Below, in pieces: positions 41,491-52,316 of a stretch of 64,000 bases of DNA; the first letter of the stretch is position 1, and each line of letters begins with the position of its first letter. Location: assembly GCF_001297775.1 (NCBI RefSeq), contig NZ_LIFX01000004.1, forward strand, positions 248,001 to 312,000, read 5' to 3'. The DNA comes from Trabulsiella odontotermitis (GTDB taxonomy: Bacteria > Pseudomonadota > Gammaproteobacteria > Enterobacterales > Enterobacteriaceae). The notes below the pieces were generated by a model. The model made no database searches and was not told the DNA's origin. It saw only the letters and a list, made by a program, of their open reading frames with translations. The position numbers were made by a program, and so were the translations under genes.

Positions 41491-41838
41491 ATGTTGGATT
41501 TGGATCACATCACGGACGCAGAAACCCCGGAAAATGACCTTGAAGAGGTCGTCATGGGGCTGATTATTAACTCAGGGCAGGCGCGCAGCCTCGCCTACAC
41601 CGCGCTGAAGCAGGCAAAGCAGGGCGATTTCGACGCCGCGAAAGCGACGATGGAGCAGTCTCGCGTGGCACTCAGTGAAGCCCACCGTGTGCAGACTCAG
41701 CTGATTGAGAGCGACGAAGGCGAAGGCAAAATGAAGGTCAGCCTGGTGCTGGTTCATGCGCAGGATCACCTTATGACGTCAATGCTGGCGCGTGAGCTGG
41801 TCGCTGAATTGATTGAACTGCACGAGAAGGTACAATAA
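41491..41838 (+). CDS. chbA: N,N'-diacetylchitobiose PTS enzyme IIA
   Basis: 115 residues from ATG 41491; the frame open to 41446 is not conserved. Lac-family IIA, helical trimer, phosphorylated on His89 in [16 protein letters not shown]. Ribosome site AGAGGGAAAA. chbR begins 17 bp after its stop. Confidence 0.96.
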   Translation: MLDLDHITDAETPENDLEEVVMGLIINSGQARSLAYTALKQAKQGDFDAAKATMEQSRVALSEAHRVQTQLIESDEGEGKMKVSLVLVHAQDHLMTSMLARELVAELIELHEKVQ

Positions 41839-41854
41839 CAGGCAATCAACGACG

Positions 41855-42694
41855 ATGAGGCAACCGAAGATGATGACCATGGAAATCAGCACCGCCAGAG
41901 AACAACAGCTTTTCAACGGTAAAAATTTTCACGTCGTTATCTACAACAAGACGGAGAGTGCCGGCGGTTTGCATCAGCATGACTACTATGAATTCACCAT
42001 AGTGTTAACCGGTCGCTATTATCAGGAGATCAATGGCAAGCGGGTCCTGCTGGAGCGCGGTGATTTTGTGTTTATCCCGATGGGCTCGTATCACCAGAGT
42101 TTTTACGACTTTGGCGCTACGCGAATTCTCAATGTCGGGATCAGCAAACGCTTCTTTGAAACGCATTACCAGCCTCTGCTGCCTTCTGTCCTTGTCGCAT
42201 CGCAGTTGTATTCTGTTAAAAATACCTTTCTCAGCTATATCGAATCAGTGGTTGCGTCATTAAATTTCCGCGAAACGGAATTTGATGAATTTATTGAACT
42301 GGTCTCTTTTTATGTGATTAACCGTTTACGGCATTATCGCGAAGAGCCGGTTCAGGACGTCACACCGCAGTGGTTAAAAACCACTGTCGAGGAGATGCAC
42401 GATAAACTCAAGTTTGGTGAAAATGCGCTGGAAATGATGGTTGGCCTTTCAGGTAAATCGCAGGAATATTTAACCCGGGCCACGCAGCGTTATTATGGCA
42501 AAACGCCGATGCAGATTATTAACGATATCCGCATCAACTTTGCTAAAAAGCAACTTGAGATTACCAACTACTCGGTGACGGATATTGCTTATGAGTCAGG
42601 TTACAGCAGCCCCAGTCTTTTTATTAAGACGTTCAAGAAACTGACTTCATTAACGCCCAGCAATTACCGTCGGCAACTTACCGTAATAAATTAA
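41855..42694 (+). CDS. chbR: ChbR, AraC-family dual regulator of the chb operon
   Basis: 279 residues from ATG 41855, chosen because it aligns end to end with E. coli ChbR; ATG 41870 has a better-spaced GAGG and is the alternative. N-terminal cupin sensor ([22 protein letters not shown]) and C-terminal AraC helix-turn-helix pair ([47 protein letters not shown]). Represses chb without chitobiose and activates with it. Sits inside the operon it controls. Confidence 0.95.
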   Translation: MRQPKMMTMEISTAREQQLFNGKNFHVVIYNKTESAGGLHQHDYYEFTIVLTGRYYQEINGKRVLLERGDFVFIPMGSYHQSFYDFGATRILNVGISKRFFETHYQPLLPSVLVASQLYSVKNTFLSYIESVVASLNFRETEFDEFIELVSFYVINRLRHYREEPVQDVTPQWLKTTVEEMHDKLKFGENALEMMVGLSGKSQEYLTRATQRYYGKTPMQIINDIRINFAKKQLEITNYSVTDIAYESGYSSPSLFIKTFKKLTSLTPSNYRRQLTVIN

Positions 42695-42801
42695 CGCTTA
42701 GCGGACGATATTTCCGCAGCAATTGATTACTGAATTTACCTGTCCGTGCTGAGCGTGGAGAGTCGCCCTCGCTCAGCCTGGAGAATCCTAGGGAGAAAGT
42801 T

Positions 42802-44148
42802 ATGAGTCAGAAATTGAAGGTCGTTACGATTGGTGGTGGCAGCAGCTATACTCCAGAACTGCTTGAGGGTTTCCTGAAACGTTATCACGAACTGCCGGTC
42901 AGCGAATTGTGGCTGGTTGATGTTGAAGACGGGCAAGAGAAACTTGATATCATTCATGCGCTTTGTCTGCGGATGGTCGAAAAAGCTGGCGTACCGATGA
43001 AGGTATTCAAGACGCTGGATCGCCGTCAGGCGCTGGAAGGGGCTGATTTCGTGACCACGCAATTGCGTGTCGGCCAGCTTGATGCGCGTGAGAAAGATGA
43101 GCGTATCCCCCTCAGCCACGGTTATCTCGGTCAGGAAACCAACGGCGCGGCCGGTCTGTTCAAAGGGCTGCGCACCATTCCGGTAATTTTCGACATCATT
43201 AAAGATGTTCAGGAAATCTGCCCGAACGCGTGGGTGATCAACTTCACCAACCCGGCTGGTATGGTCACGGAAGCGGTATACCGTCACACTGATTTCAAAC
43301 GTTTTATTGGCGTCTGCAACATTCCGGTCGGTATGAAGATGTTTGTTACCGATGTGCTGAAGCTGATCGAAAAAGACGACCTGTCACTTGACCTGTTCGG
43401 TCTCAACCACATGGTGTTCCTGCGCGATGTGCTGGTGAACGGCAAGTCACGCTTTGCCGAACTGCTGGACGGCGTAGCCTCCGGCAAGCTGACGGCGAAC
43501 TCCGTGAAGAATATTTTCGATCTGCCGTTCAGCGAAGGGCTGATCCGCTCGCTGAATCTGCTGCCATGCTCGTACCTGCTGTACTACTTCAAGCAGAAAG
43601 AGATGCTGGCGATTGAAATGGGTGAGTACTACAAAGGCGGCGCGCGTGCGCAGGTGGTGAAGAAGGTCGAGAAACAGCTGTTCGAGCTGTATAAAGATCC
43701 TGACCTTAACGTCAAGCCGAAGGAACTGGAACTGCGCGGCGGGGCCTATTACTCTGACGCGGCCTGCGAAGTGATCAACGCGATTTACAACGACAAGCAG
43801 ACCGAACACTACGTTAACATTCCGCATCATGGCCATATCGATAATATTCCGGCGGACTGGGCGGTAGAAATGACGGCAATCCTTGGCCGCGACGGCGCGA
43901 AACCGCATGCCCGCATTACGCACTTTGATGAGAAAGTGTTAGGTCTGATTTACACCATCAAGGGCTTTGAAGTGGCGGCGAGCCAGGCGGCGCTCAGCGG
44001 TGAGTTTAACGATGTGCTGCTGGCGCTCAACCTGAGTCCGCTCGTTCACTCTGATCGCGACGCAGAAGTTCTGGCGCGCGAACTGATCCTCGCCCATGAG
44101 AAGTGGCTGCCGAACTTTGCGACCACCATCGAAAAACTGAAGCCGTAA
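42802..44148 (+). CDS. chbF: 6-phospho-beta-glucosidase / diacetylchitobiose-6-phosphate hydrolase (GH4)
   Basis: 448 residues (450 in E. coli). NAD- and metal-dependent GH4 enzyme; N-terminal nucleotide fold [18 protein letters not shown] and metal-site block [11 protein letters not shown] / [12 protein letters not shown]. Hydrolyses the phosphorylated disaccharide delivered by ChbABC after ChbG deacetylation. Ribosome site AGGGAGAAAG. Confidence 0.97.
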   Translation: MSQKLKVVTIGGGSSYTPELLEGFLKRYHELPVSELWLVDVEDGQEKLDIIHALCLRMVEKAGVPMKVFKTLDRRQALEGADFVTTQLRVGQLDAREKDERIPLSHGYLGQETNGAAGLFKGLRTIPVIFDIIKDVQEICPNAWVINFTNPAGMVTEAVYRHTDFKRFIGVCNIPVGMKMFVTDVLKLIEKDDLSLDLFGLNHMVFLRDVLVNGKSRFAELLDGVASGKLTANSVKNIFDLPFSEGLIRSLNLLPCSYLLYYFKQKEMLAIEMGEYYKGGARAQVVKKVEKQLFELYKDPDLNVKPKELELRGGAYYSDAACEVINAIYNDKQTEHYVNIPHHGHIDNIPADWAVEMTAILGRDGAKPHARITHFDEKVLGLIYTIKGFEVAASQAALSGEFNDVLLALNLSPLVHSDRDAEVLARELILAHEKWLPNFATTIEKLKP

Positions 44149-44159
44149 CGGGAGTGCAG

Positions 44160-44918
44160 ATGGAACGTGTTTTAATCGTCAATGCCGATGATTTTGGCCT
44201 CAGCAAAGGTCAGAACTATGGGATCGTCGAGGCCTGCAAACACGGTATTGTCACCTCAACCACCGCGCTGGTGAACGGCGCGGCGATTGAACATGCCGCG
44301 CAACTGAGCCGCGCTCTGCCGGAACTGGCGGTCGGGATGCACTTCGTGTTAACCCTCGGCCAGCCGCTGTCCTCCATGCCATCGCTGACCCGCGACGGCA
44401 CGCTGGGAAAATGGATCTGGGAGATGGCGGAAGCCGACACGCTGCCGCTGGACGAGATTGCCCGTGAGCTGGACTGTCAGTATCACCGGTTTGTTGACCT
44501 GTTTGGTTATGAGCCGACGCATCTCGACAGCCATCATCACGTGCATATGATCCCGCAGATTTTTCCGATCGTGGCGGCGTATGCGAAAGCGAAAGGTGTG
44601 GCGTTACGCGTTGACAGAGGGCTGGCGGCCTTACACCAGCTTGATACCGACGGTATCCGCAGCAGCGACGGTTTCACCAGTGAATTTTATGGCGACGCCA
44701 TCAGTGAGGCGTTGTTCCTTGAGACACTGGAGAAATCCGCCGCCCGCGGGGAACGCTCGCTTGAGGTGATGTGCCATCCGGCCTTTGTTGACAATACCAT
44801 CATGGGTAGCGCCTACTGCTATCCGCGCCTCGCGGAGCTGGACGTGCTGACGTCGGCCTCGCTGAAACAGGCGGTGAGCGGAAAAGGCTATCGCCCCGGC
44901 ACTTACCGGGACGTATAA
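44160..44918 (+). CDS. chbG: Chitooligosaccharide deacetylase
   Basis: 252 residues from ATG 44160 with GGGAGTGCAG upstream; the frame open to 44103 overlaps chbF and is not conserved. YdjC-family barrel: metal Asp residues in [14 protein letters not shown], His ligands in [11 protein letters not shown] (about 125). Removes one acetyl from phosphorylated chitobiose, which E. coli needs both for induction through ChbR and for ChbF action. Last gene of the operon. Confidence 0.97.
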   Translation: MERVLIVNADDFGLSKGQNYGIVEACKHGIVTSTTALVNGAAIEHAAQLSRALPELAVGMHFVLTLGQPLSSMPSLTRDGTLGKWIWEMAEADTLPLDEIARELDCQYHRFVDLFGYEPTHLDSHHHVHMIPQIFPIVAAYAKAKGVALRVDRGLAALHQLDTDGIRSSDGFTSEFYGDAISEALFLETLEKSAARGERSLEVMCHPAFVDNTIMGSAYCYPRLAELDVLTSASLKQAVSGKGYRPGTYRDV

Positions 44919-44923
44919 CACTG

Positions 44924-44956
44924 GCCCGGCCGCCTTGCGCGCGCCGGGCTTTTTTT
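44924..44956. terminator. Terminator of chbBCARFG
   Basis: Stem GCCCGGC / GCCGGGC with a 12-nt GC-rich loop and seven T. It overlaps the end of convergent katE by 2 bp. Confidence 0.85.
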
Positions 44957-47213
44957 ACGCCGGAATCGACGGAATTTTAGCTGAACGCGACCACACCCGA
45001 TGCGCCGCCATCAGCGTCAACAGGTCGTCCACCGTCTGCGTGGACACGGCATCGTCTTCGACAATCCCTTCTTCGCCCTGCGCACTGACATTCAGGATCT
45101 CCTTAAACTGCCGCGCATCGCCCGCCAGCACGATGGGTTTCAGGTGCTTGTAGGCTTCCAGCAGATAATACTGCGCATCACCGTTGTGGCGAATGCTGTC
45201 GATATCACCGCCAGGCACGATGACCGCATCAACGGTCAGGGAAGGGGAACCGGCAAACGTCGCCGCGATGGGGAGCGCTGAACCGTCATCCGCCGTCACT
45301 TCGCCCATGCGTGCGTACAGCAGCTTCGCGTGCACGCCTGCGGCTTTCAGCCCGGTCAGAAGCGTCAGCACATCGGCGGAGGCCACGCGATCATTGAGCA
45401 GCACCGCGACCACCCGGCCTTTCACCGTCCCGCCCGGAATGGCGTACAGGCTCAGCATTGGATCTTTATTAACGCCACTGACGTCCGGCGGCGGCATAAT
45501 GCGCTGCTGTTCGTCGGTGAGGTCGATGCCCAGATTGCCCGCCACCGCCTGCGCCAGCGTCAGGTCGATGTGCGCCAGTTGATCCACCACGCGCTCGCGA
45601 ATATACGGACGACTGACTTTGCTCAGCTCAAAGCTGAAAGCGCCGACAATATGTTCCTGCTCCTGCGGTGTCTGGCTGTTCCAGAACAGGCGCGGATGGG
45701 AATAATATTCACCAAACGAGGGGCTACGCTCACGGATTTTATGCCCGTCCACGCGCTCCTGATACGTCTCAAAGCCGCCGCGTTTTGGCCCTGGCGGGGT
45801 TTCGCGCGGCCAGTTGTCGTTGATCGAGTTCGGCTCATAGTTTGCCGGATTGGTTTCGATATCCATCCGGTGCATGCCGTCACGCTGAAAATTGTGATAC
45901 GGGCAGGTCGGGCGGTTGATGGGGATCTCATGGAAGTTCGGCCCACCGAGGCGGCTGATTTGCGTATCGGTGTACGAGAACAGACGCCCTTGTAACAGCG
46001 GATCGTTAGTGAAATCCAGTCCGGGAACGATGTGGCCCGGGTGGAACGCTGCCTGCTCGTTCTCAGAAAAGAAGTTGTCCGGGTTGCGGTTGAGCACCAT
46101 TTTCCCGACCAATTGTACGGGGACCAGCGCTTCCGGGATCAGCTTGGTCGGGTCGAGCAGGTCGAAATCAAATTTGAATTCGTCCTCTTCCGGGATCAGC
46201 TGTAGCCCCAGTTCATATTCCGGGTAATCACCCGCTTCAATGGCCTCCCACAACTCGCGACGGTGAAAATCCGGGTCACGGCCAGTGAGTTTTTGCGATT
46301 CATCCCACAGCAGTGACGCTTTCCCGGCGATCGGTTTCCAGTGGAAGCGCACAAAAGTGGCTTTCCCGGCGGCATTGATCATGCGGAAGGTGTGAATACC
46401 GAAACCTTCCATGGTGCGATAGCTGCGCGGGATGCCGCGGTCGGACATCGCCCACATTACGTTATGCAGCGTCTCCGGTTGCAGCGAGACATAATCCCAG
46501 AAGGTGTCGTGGGCGCTTTGCCCTTGTGGCAGCGCCCAGTGCGGCTCCGGTTTCACTGCATGCACGAAGTCGGGGAACTTTAATGCATCCTGGATAAAAA
46601 AGATGGGCGTATTGTTACCGACTAAGTCAAAAATCCCTTCCTCGGTGTAGAACTTGGTGGCAAAGCCGCGAATATCGCGCACGGTATCTGCCGAGCCTGC
46701 ACCGCCCTGAACGGTTGAAAAGCGAACGAAGACCGGGGTGATTTTATCCGGGTCGGAGAGGAAATCGGCCTTTGTGATGTCCGCGAGATTTTTATAGGGC
46801 TGAAAGTAACCGTGCGCGGCGGAACCGCGAGCATGCACGATACGCTCCGGGATGCGTTCATGGTCAAAATGGGTGATTTTCTCCCGCAGGATAAAGTCTT
46901 CCAGCAGCGTCGGGCCGCGGGTTCCTGCGCGCAGTGAGTTCTGATCGTCCGCGATGCGTACGCCCTGATTGGTGGTCAGCGGAAAGTTTTCGCTGCCTTT
47001 ACGAAACGGCTCCAGGGAGTCCAGCTTCTTGTTGCGGGTATCCGGCGCTTTCAGGCTGCCTGAGGTGGTGGGTTGCTCCCCGGGTGCGCTCGGTTGCGGG
47101 GAAGGGCGATGCGATCCATCCTCCGGCGCCAGCGAATCAAGCCCCGGACGGGACTCACTGGAATCATGCACCGGTGATGTGTGTTGATGGGGGTTCTTGT
47201 CATTTTGTGACAT
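44955..47213 (-). CDS. katE: Catalase HPII
   Basis: 752 residues (753 in E. coli), a large-subunit clade-2 catalase. Heme-site His128 in [12 protein letters not shown]; heme-ligand Tyr region [18 protein letters not shown] (about 415). The C-terminal flavodoxin/DJ-1-like domain begins near residue 600 ([17 protein letters not shown]). The Pro/Ser-rich N-terminal arm is kept. Destroys H2O2 in stationary phase; E. coli katE is RpoS-dependent. Ribosome site CAGGAGACGAG. Confidence 0.98.
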   Translation of the reverse strand: MSQNDKNPHQHTSPVHDSSESRPGLDSLAPEDGSHRPSPQPSAPGEQPTTSGSLKAPDTRNKKLDSLEPFRKGSENFPLTTNQGVRIADDQNSLRAGTRGPTLLEDFILREKITHFDHERIPERIVHARGSAAHGYFQPYKNLADITKADFLSDPDKITPVFVRFSTVQGGAGSADTVRDIRGFATKFYTEEGIFDLVGNNTPIFFIQDALKFPDFVHAVKPEPHWALPQGQSAHDTFWDYVSLQPETLHNVMWAMSDRGIPRSYRTMEGFGIHTFRMINAAGKATFVRFHWKPIAGKASLLWDESQKLTGRDPDFHRRELWEAIEAGDYPEYELGLQLIPEEDEFKFDFDLLDPTKLIPEALVPVQLVGKMVLNRNPDNFFSENEQAAFHPGHIVPGLDFTNDPLLQGRLFSYTDTQISRLGGPNFHEIPINRPTCPYHNFQRDGMHRMDIETNPANYEPNSINDNWPRETPPGPKRGGFETYQERVDGHKIRERSPSFGEYYSHPRLFWNSQTPQEQEHIVGAFSFELSKVSRPYIRERVVDQLAHIDLTLAQAVAGNLGIDLTDEQQRIMPPPDVSGVNKDPMLSLYAIPGGTVKGRVVAVLLNDRVASADVLTLLTGLKAAGVHAKLLYARMGEVTADDGSALPIAATFAGSPSLTVDAVIVPGGDIDSIRHNGDAQYYLLEAYKHLKPIVLAGDARQFKEILNVSAQGEEGIVEDDAVSTQTVDDLLTLMAAHRVWSRSAKIPSIPA

Positions 47214-47372
47214 TGCACTCGTCTCCTGTTTCCATTGCTGAAAATTGGTCGTTGTTGCACCAAAACCCTTCTAACTATAGAACAAACGAGCGGGCGCTCC
47301 TTACGAAGCGGGACAGGATCGGCTATCATAAAGGTTTATGTTTGCCGTATCTGCATTATGAATTCGTCAATT

Positions 47373-47615
47373 ATGAAACCGTATCGCCAGCAAAACCGAC
47401 GCATCATCAGCTATGTACCACGCGTAGAACCCGCACCGCCCGATCATGCGCTTAAAGTCGACGGGTTCCGTGATGTCTGGCTGTTACGCGGGAAATACGT
47501 TGCCTTTGTAATGATGGGCGACAGCTTTTGCCGGTCGCAGGCGTTCAGCGGGCCGGAAGCGGCACAGCGCTGGGCGTTACAGATGCGACAGGAAGGCGAG
47601 ATAGGCGAGGCGTAA
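47373..47615 (+). CDS. cedA: Cell division activator CedA
   Basis: 80 residues from ATG 47373 (MKPYRQQNRR), matching the E. coli protein; ATG 47358 is in frame, and neither has a strong ribosome site. Small DNA-binding protein with a three-stranded sheet: FRDVWLLRGKYVAFVMMG. Named for suppressing overreplication in dnaAcos cells. Divergent from katE, convergent with tcyP. Confidence 0.9.
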   Translation: MKPYRQQNRRIISYVPRVEPAPPDHALKVDGFRDVWLLRGKYVAFVMMGDSFCRSQAFSGPEAAQRWALQMRQEGEIGEA

Positions 47616-47642
47616 GGACGTTTTTCAGTTATTTCTGATGAA

Positions 47643-47668
47643 AAAAAATCGCCCGAAGGCGATTTTTT
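47643..47668. terminator. Bidirectional terminator between cedA and tcyP
   Basis: Perfect 11-bp stem AAAAAATCGCC / GGCGATTTTTT with a CGAA tetraloop. Gives a U-tract in both directions. Confidence 0.92.
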
Positions 47669-47673
47669 GTTTT

Positions 47674-49065
47674 TTAGCGATGCGCCAGCTCGGCGTCATC
47701 TTCACTGTCGAGGATGGTTTTATCCGTCTGACGCAACCACTGGCTGGTCAGCGTGCCCGCCGTCATTGAACCACTGACGTTCAGCGCGGTACGACCCATA
47801 TCAATCAGCGGCTCCACGGAAATCAGCAGCGCGACCAGCGTCACCGGCAGGCCCATGGCTGGCAGGACGATCAGCGCGGCAAACGTTGCACCGCCACCGA
47901 CACCGGCAACCCCGGCGGAGCTGACAGTCACAATACCGACCAGCGTGGCAATCCACAGCGGATCCAGCGGGTTAATCCCGACCGTCGGGGCAACCATCAC
48001 CGCCAGCATCGCCGGGTAAAGCCCTGCACAGCCGTTCTGACCAATGGTCGCACCGAACGAGGCAGAGAAACTGGCGATCGACTCCGGCACGCCCAGACGA
48101 CGGGTCTGCGCTTCCACGTTCAGCGGAATAGACGCAGCGCTGGAGCGGCTGGTGAAGGCAAAGGTCAGCACCGGCCAGACTTTACGGAAATACTTGAGCG
48201 GGCTGACGCCGTTCACACCCAGCAGAATGCCGTGGATCACGAACATAATGCCCAGGCCCAGATACGAGGCAATCACAAAGCTGCCCAGCTTGATGATGTC
48301 CTGCAGGTTGGAGCCCGCGACGACTTTGGTCATCAGCGCCAGTACGCCGTACGGCGTCAACTGCATCACCAGACGTACCAGTTTCATCACCCAGCCCTGC
48401 AGCGTGTCGATAGCGGTCAGGACGCGTTTGCCTTTGGCTTCGTCATCTTTCAGCAGCTTCAGCGCCGCGACGCCGAGGAAGGCGGAGAAAATCACCAGGC
48501 TGATAATGGACGTCGGGCTGGCGCCGGTCAGATCAGCAAACGGGTTTTTCGGTACGAAAGAGAGCAGCAACTGCGGCACGGTCAGATCAGCCAGTTTGCC
48601 AACATAGTTGCTCTGAATGGCGTTCAGACGCGCGGTTTCCGCGCTGCCCTGCACCAGACCTTCTGCGGTCAGACCGAACAGGTTGGTCACCAGCACACCG
48701 ACCAGCGCGGCAATCAGCGTGGTAAACAGCAGCGTGCCGATGGTCAGGAAACTGATTTTACCCAGCTGAGAGGCGTTATGCAGACGGGCCACCGCGCTCA
48801 GAATCGAGGCGAAGACCAGCGGCATCACAATCATTTGCAGCAGTTGTACATAGCCGTTACCGACGATGTTGAACCACTGGATAGAGTCTTTCAGTACCGC
48901 ACTGTCAGAACCATAAATCAGTTGCAGTGCCAGCCCAAAGACCACGCCGATCACCAGACCGACTAACACTTTTTTTGCCAGACTCCACTGTTTATGGCGG
49001 GTTTGCGCCAGAGCAAACAGCAAAACCACGAACACGAGAATGTTCGCGACTAATGGAAAGTTCAT
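47674..49065 (-). CDS. tcyP: L-cystine / sulfocysteine symporter
   Basis: 463 residues from ATG 49065 ([12 protein letters not shown]), the E. coli length; the frame extends six codons upstream. Dicarboxylate/amino acid:cation symporter (DAACS) fold, eight membrane helices and two hairpins; serine-rich [13 protein letters not shown] hairpin tip and [15 protein letters not shown] transport motif. Inner-membrane cystine uptake; controlled by CysB in E. coli. Confidence 0.96.
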   Translation of the reverse strand: MNFPLVANILVFVVLLFALAQTRHKQWSLAKKVLVGLVIGVVFGLALQLIYGSDSAVLKDSIQWFNIVGNGYVQLLQMIVMPLVFASILSAVARLHNASQLGKISFLTIGTLLFTTLIAALVGVLVTNLFGLTAEGLVQGSAETARLNAIQSNYVGKLADLTVPQLLLSFVPKNPFADLTGASPTSIISLVIFSAFLGVAALKLLKDDEAKGKRVLTAIDTLQGWVMKLVRLVMQLTPYGVLALMTKVVAGSNLQDIIKLGSFVIASYLGLGIMFVIHGILLGVNGVSPLKYFRKVWPVLTFAFTSRSSAASIPLNVEAQTRRLGVPESIASFSASFGATIGQNGCAGLYPAMLAVMVAPTVGINPLDPLWIATLVGIVTVSSAGVAGVGGGATFAALIVLPAMGLPVTLVALLISVEPLIDMGRTALNVSGSMTAGTLTSQWLRQTDKTILDSEDDAELAHR

Positions 49066-49196
49066 CCCGTTCTCCTGAATCACGTTAATGGTCGGCTTAT
49101 CGGGGCCGACTCTGATGGCGCAAGAGTAACAGAAGTGTCACATGCCGCTTATATCCAAATGGAATGGAATATGTCAAAAGTGAAATTTTTGACTAT

Positions 49197-49787
49197 TTAT
49201 TGCCCGCTCTGGTGGTTTATAAATCGATCAAAGCTGGTTTGCAGGGAGTTAATCACCCCGGACGACCATCGCACCGCGCTATTCTCCGGTAGCGACTGCG
49301 GCATCCAGACGGCCCAGGCAAAGAACGCCATACAGAGCACGCGCTCAAGCTGATTACCTTTTTGCGGCACCAGAATCGGCAGGCGAAAGCGCCAGCGGCA
49401 GGGCCACAACAGCGGCACGCCCGCGGGGGTGATCATGTCAGCGACAATATGGCTGAGATAGCCCAGCACCATGCCCTGCAACGCATCCGCCGGAACAATC
49501 CAGCTGTCAGGCACTTTCAGGTAGAAGAGGGTCAGGGCGGCAAAGACGGCCAGCAGACTATGGGTGAATCCACGATGACCGAAGGCGCGTGCCACGGGTT
49601 TTGAGATCCAGCGTAAGCGCTGGCCGAGAAACGATTTGGGGTGGTCGATGTCCGGTAACAGACAGGTCAGCACCGCCGACGGAACAATATGCCACCAGTC
49701 GCCCTGCGCCAGCACAGGCGTCAGCGCAGCATTTTTGGCAAATACCGCACTGGCAATGGAAAATAGCAGGTGGCCTTCCGCCGTCAT
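49197..49787 (-). CDS. ydjM: YdjM, inner-membrane metal-dependent hydrolase family protein, SOS-controlled
   Basis: 196 residues from ATG 49787 (MTAEGHLLFS), the E. coli length; the frame open to 49880 crosses the operator and is rejected. YdjM/LexA-binding, inner-membrane-associated family with His/Asp clusters: LLPDIDHPKSFLGQR, GHRGFTHSLLAVF and SHIVADMITPAGVPLLWP. Several membrane helices. Activity untested. Two LexA-like boxes lie 16-53 bp upstream. Confidence 0.93.
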   Translation of the reverse strand: MTAEGHLLFSIASAVFAKNAALTPVLAQGDWWHIVPSAVLTCLLPDIDHPKSFLGQRLRWISKPVARAFGHRGFTHSLLAVFAALTLFYLKVPDSWIVPADALQGMVLGYLSHIVADMITPAGVPLLWPCRWRFRLPILVPQKGNQLERVLCMAFFAWAVWMPQSLPENSAVRWSSGVINSLQTSFDRFINHQSGQ

Positions 49788-49802
49788 GGTCAAACCCGAT
49801 GA

Positions 49803-49840
49803 AACTGTCGATTCATCCAGTATAGGGTTTTTATACAGTA
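49803..49840 (-). promoter_or_regulatory. Two adjacent LexA-box candidates of ydjM
   Basis: 49803-49822 contains CTGT-N8-CCAG, and 49821-49840 ends in a perfect TATACAGTA half with a weak partner. Each matches about 14 of 20 positions of TACTGTATATATATACAGTA. Placed right upstream of ydjM, a known SOS gene with two LexA boxes in E. coli. Confidence 0.6.
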
Positions 49841-49922
49841 TCCGGAAGTGGTGACGTTGTAACTCTTTGTCACAATCCACGCAAAATAAGGGGCGGGCAG
49901 TGAAACGCTGCCCGCGAGGTAA

Positions 49923-50591
49923 TTAACCGCGCAAATCCTGAATCGTCAGCTGTTGCAGACTGCTCAGTTTGACGTCGGCCAGGATGTAGCGGGGATCCTG
50001 ACGGTGCTCGTTGTCCGGCACCACAATTGAACGCATGCGCGCCGCTTTACTGGCAATCATGCCATTAACGGAGTCCTCCAGCGCCACGCAGCACAGCGGG
50101 TCAACACCCAGCTTCGCCGCACAGTCGATGTACACCTGCGGATGGGGCTTGCTGTAGGGCAGCGCTTCCGCCGACGCCAGCGCGTCAAACTGTTCGCGCA
50201 GGTCAAACATGATGAGCACTTTTTCCAGCATGTGCAGCGGCGAGGCGGAAGCAAGGCCCACTTTGAGCCCGTTCGCTTTACACAGCGCTACCGCTTCGCG
50301 TACGCCTGGCAACAGCGGGCGCTCTTCTTCGACCAGTGAAATGGCGCGGTTGATAATGAGATCCGTCACTTCTGCGCGATCCGGGCCTACCCACGGCTGG
50401 TGGGCGTACCACAGATCAACGACCATATCGATGCGCAGACCCAGCGTGTCCGGCAGCTCGCCGCGACGCGAGATATCCACACCCAGACTTGCCATCACTT
50501 CCAGCTCAGCGCGATCCCACAAGGGTTCGGAATCAATCAGCAGTCCATCCATATCAAAAATAGCGGCAAGAATTTGACGCGGGGTCGGCAT
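49923..50591 (-). CDS. hxpB: Hexitol phosphatase B (2-deoxyglucose-6-phosphatase), HAD superfamily
   Basis: 222 residues from ATG 50591, the E. coli YniC length, with AGGAGAAG upstream; a GTG two codons earlier is in frame. HAD motif I FDMDGLLIDSEP, motif II GLASASP, motif III/IV CVALEDSVNGMIAS with Lys in YSKPHPQVY. Dephosphorylates sugar phosphates. Confidence 0.96.
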   Translation of the reverse strand: MPTPRQILAAIFDMDGLLIDSEPLWDRAELEVMASLGVDISRRGELPDTLGLRIDMVVDLWYAHQPWVGPDRAEVTDLIINRAISLVEEERPLLPGVREAVALCKANGLKVGLASASPLHMLEKVLIMFDLREQFDALASAEALPYSKPHPQVYIDCAAKLGVDPLCCVALEDSVNGMIASKAARMRSIVVPDNEHRQDPRYILADVKLSSLQQLTIQDLRG

Positions 50592-50758
50592 AACCACTTC
50601 TCCTGTAGAGTCATCGGGAAGAAAACATTGCCTTCATGGTAACGTATTTCCCCTGAAAGATCGGGCGAAAAATTTCAGCTACAGGTAGACTTAACTGCTG
50701 TAGCATGAGGGCGATTCGTTTTGCCAGACTGGAGCAGGATTTTTTACAAGGGGAAGTC

Positions 50759-51295
50759 ATGACGTATCAACAAGCTGGACGTATCGCTGTACTCAAACGT
50801 ATCGCAGGATGGGTGATTTTCATCCCGGCAGTGGTTTCCACGCTGATCTCCGTTTTAAAATTTATGTACGACCACAGTGAAAAACAGACCGGTATTGATG
50901 CCGTGATGCTGGATTTCGCCCATGTCATGATTGATATGATTCGCGTTAACACCCCGTTTCTTAACGTGTTCTGGTACAACTCACCGGTACCGGATTTTAA
51001 AAGCAGCCTCAATATCCTGTTCTGGATTATCTTTGCGCTGATGTTTGTCGGGCTGGCATTGCAGGCTTCCGGCGCACGCATGAGTCGTCAGGCGAAATTT
51101 ATTCGCGAAGGGGTTGAGGATCAGCTGATTCTGGAAAAGGCGAAAGGGTCGGAAGGGTTATCCCGCGAGCAGATCGAATCCCGCATTGTTGTGCCGCATC
51201 ACACGATGTTTCTGCAGTTCTTTCCGCTGTACATCATGCCGGTGATTTTCATTGTCGTCGGCTACTTCTTCTTTTCGTTGCTGGGCTTTATCTGA
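50759..51295 (+). CDS. yniB: YniB, inner-membrane protein of unknown function
   Basis: 178 residues from ATG 50759 after AAGGGGAAGTC; upstream codons to 50705 are not conserved. Three to four membrane helices (GWVIFIPAVVSTLISVL, ILFWIIFALMFVGLAL, FFPLYIMPVIFIVVGYFFFSLL). Ends SLLGFI as in E. coli. Its usual neighbour yniA is missing: yciA follows instead. Confidence 0.93.
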   Translation: MTYQQAGRIAVLKRIAGWVIFIPAVVSTLISVLKFMYDHSEKQTGIDAVMLDFAHVMIDMIRVNTPFLNVFWYNSPVPDFKSSLNILFWIIFALMFVGLALQASGARMSRQAKFIREGVEDQLILEKAKGSEGLSREQIESRIVVPHHTMFLQFFPLYIMPVIFIVVGYFFFSLLGFI

Positions 51296-51302
51296 AAAGA
51301 GA

Positions 51303-51323
51303 CCGGCCGCAGAGCGCGGCCGG
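51303..51323. terminator. Hairpin at the yniB/yciA junction
   Basis: Perfect 8-bp stem CCGGCCGC / GCGGCCGG with a 5-nt loop between convergent stops. On the minus strand TCTCTTTT follows, so it mainly suits yciA. Confidence 0.6.
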
Positions 51324-51330
51324 GAAATAT

Positions 51331-51729
51331 TTATAGCGCCGGTAACGGACGCGGTTTCCCGTCGTTGTCGACCGCTACGTAGATAAATAAGGCTTCTGTC
51401 GCTTTATAGCGCTGACCAATCGGTTCAGACGATACCTTCTTCACCCACACTTCAATGTTGATATTAATCGAGGTGTTGCCGCGTTTGACGCAGCGGGCGT
51501 AGCAGCACACCACATCACCCACCGCGACAGGGCGTAAGAAGGTCATGCCATCGACTCTGACGGTGACCACACGACCATGGGCAATCTCTTTCGCCATGAT
51601 CGCGCCGCCGATGTCCATCTGCGACATCAGCCAGCCACCGAAGATATCGCCATTGGCGTTGGTGTCTGACGGCATTGCCAGAGTCCGCAGAACGAGTTCG
51701 CCCTGCGGCGCGTTAACGATATCGGTCAT
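51331..51729 (-). CDS. yciA: Acyl-CoA thioesterase YciA
   Basis: 132 residues, the E. coli length. Hotdog-fold thioesterase with broad acyl-CoA range; catalytic Asp in DTNANGDIFGGWLMSQMD (about 24). ATG overlaps the yciB stop by 1 bp, so it is last in a minus-strand operon. E. coli has tonB on this side. Confidence 0.96.
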   Translation of the reverse strand: MTDIVNAPQGELVLRTLAMPSDTNANGDIFGGWLMSQMDIGGAIMAKEIAHGRVVTVRVDGMTFLRPVAVGDVVCCYARCVKRGNTSININIEVWVKKVSSEPIGQRYKATEALFIYVAVDNDGKPRPLPAL

Positions 51730-52265
51730 TATTGCTCATCCTGCGGCATGTGACGGTAGATGTAGACACCACTCAATAGCGTAAACACCAGCGTCAGCGC
51801 TGTCAGGCCGAAGACTTTGAAGTTTACCCAGATATTCTGCGGCAGCCAGAACGCGATATAAATATTCGCCAGCCCGCAGAGGATAAAGAACACCGCCCAG
51901 GCGATGTTAAGGCGTGACCACACGGCTTCCGGCAGGTTGATCTCTTTGCCCAGCATGCGCTGGATCAGCGGTTTTTTCATTATCCACTGGCTGATTAACA
52001 GCGCACCTGCGAACAGGGCGTAAATCACCGTCACTTTCCATTTAATAAATTCGTCGTTATGGAAGAACAGCGTCAGACCGCCAAACACCGCCACCAGCAC
52101 GAAGGTGACGAGGGCCATTTTTTCGATTTTACGAAAGCGCACCCAGCTGTAAATCAGCACCACTGCGGTGGCGATGATCAGCGCTGTGGTGGCAGCATAG
52201 ATGTCGTACATTTTGTAGAAAGCAAAAAATACGACTAACGGTAAAAAATCCAGAAACTGCTTCAT
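51729..52265 (-). CDS. yciB: YciB (IspZ), inner-membrane septation protein
   Basis: 178 residues, about five membrane helices. Starts [29 protein letters not shown], the family opening. In E. coli it interacts with elongation and division proteins and affects envelope integrity. 51 bp after yciC. Confidence 0.95.
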   Translation of the reverse strand: MKQFLDFLPLVVFFAFYKMYDIYAATTALIIATAVVLIYSWVRFRKIEKMALVTFVLVAVFGGLTLFFHNDEFIKWKVTVIYALFAGALLISQWIMKKPLIQRMLGKEINLPEAVWSRLNIAWAVFFILCGLANIYIAFWLPQNIWVNFKVFGLTALTLVFTLLSGVYIYRHMPQDEQ

Positions 52266-52316
52266 ACATCGGTTCCGTTATTCAGTCATGGCCCGGTAGC
52301 CGGGCCTGCAATAAGT

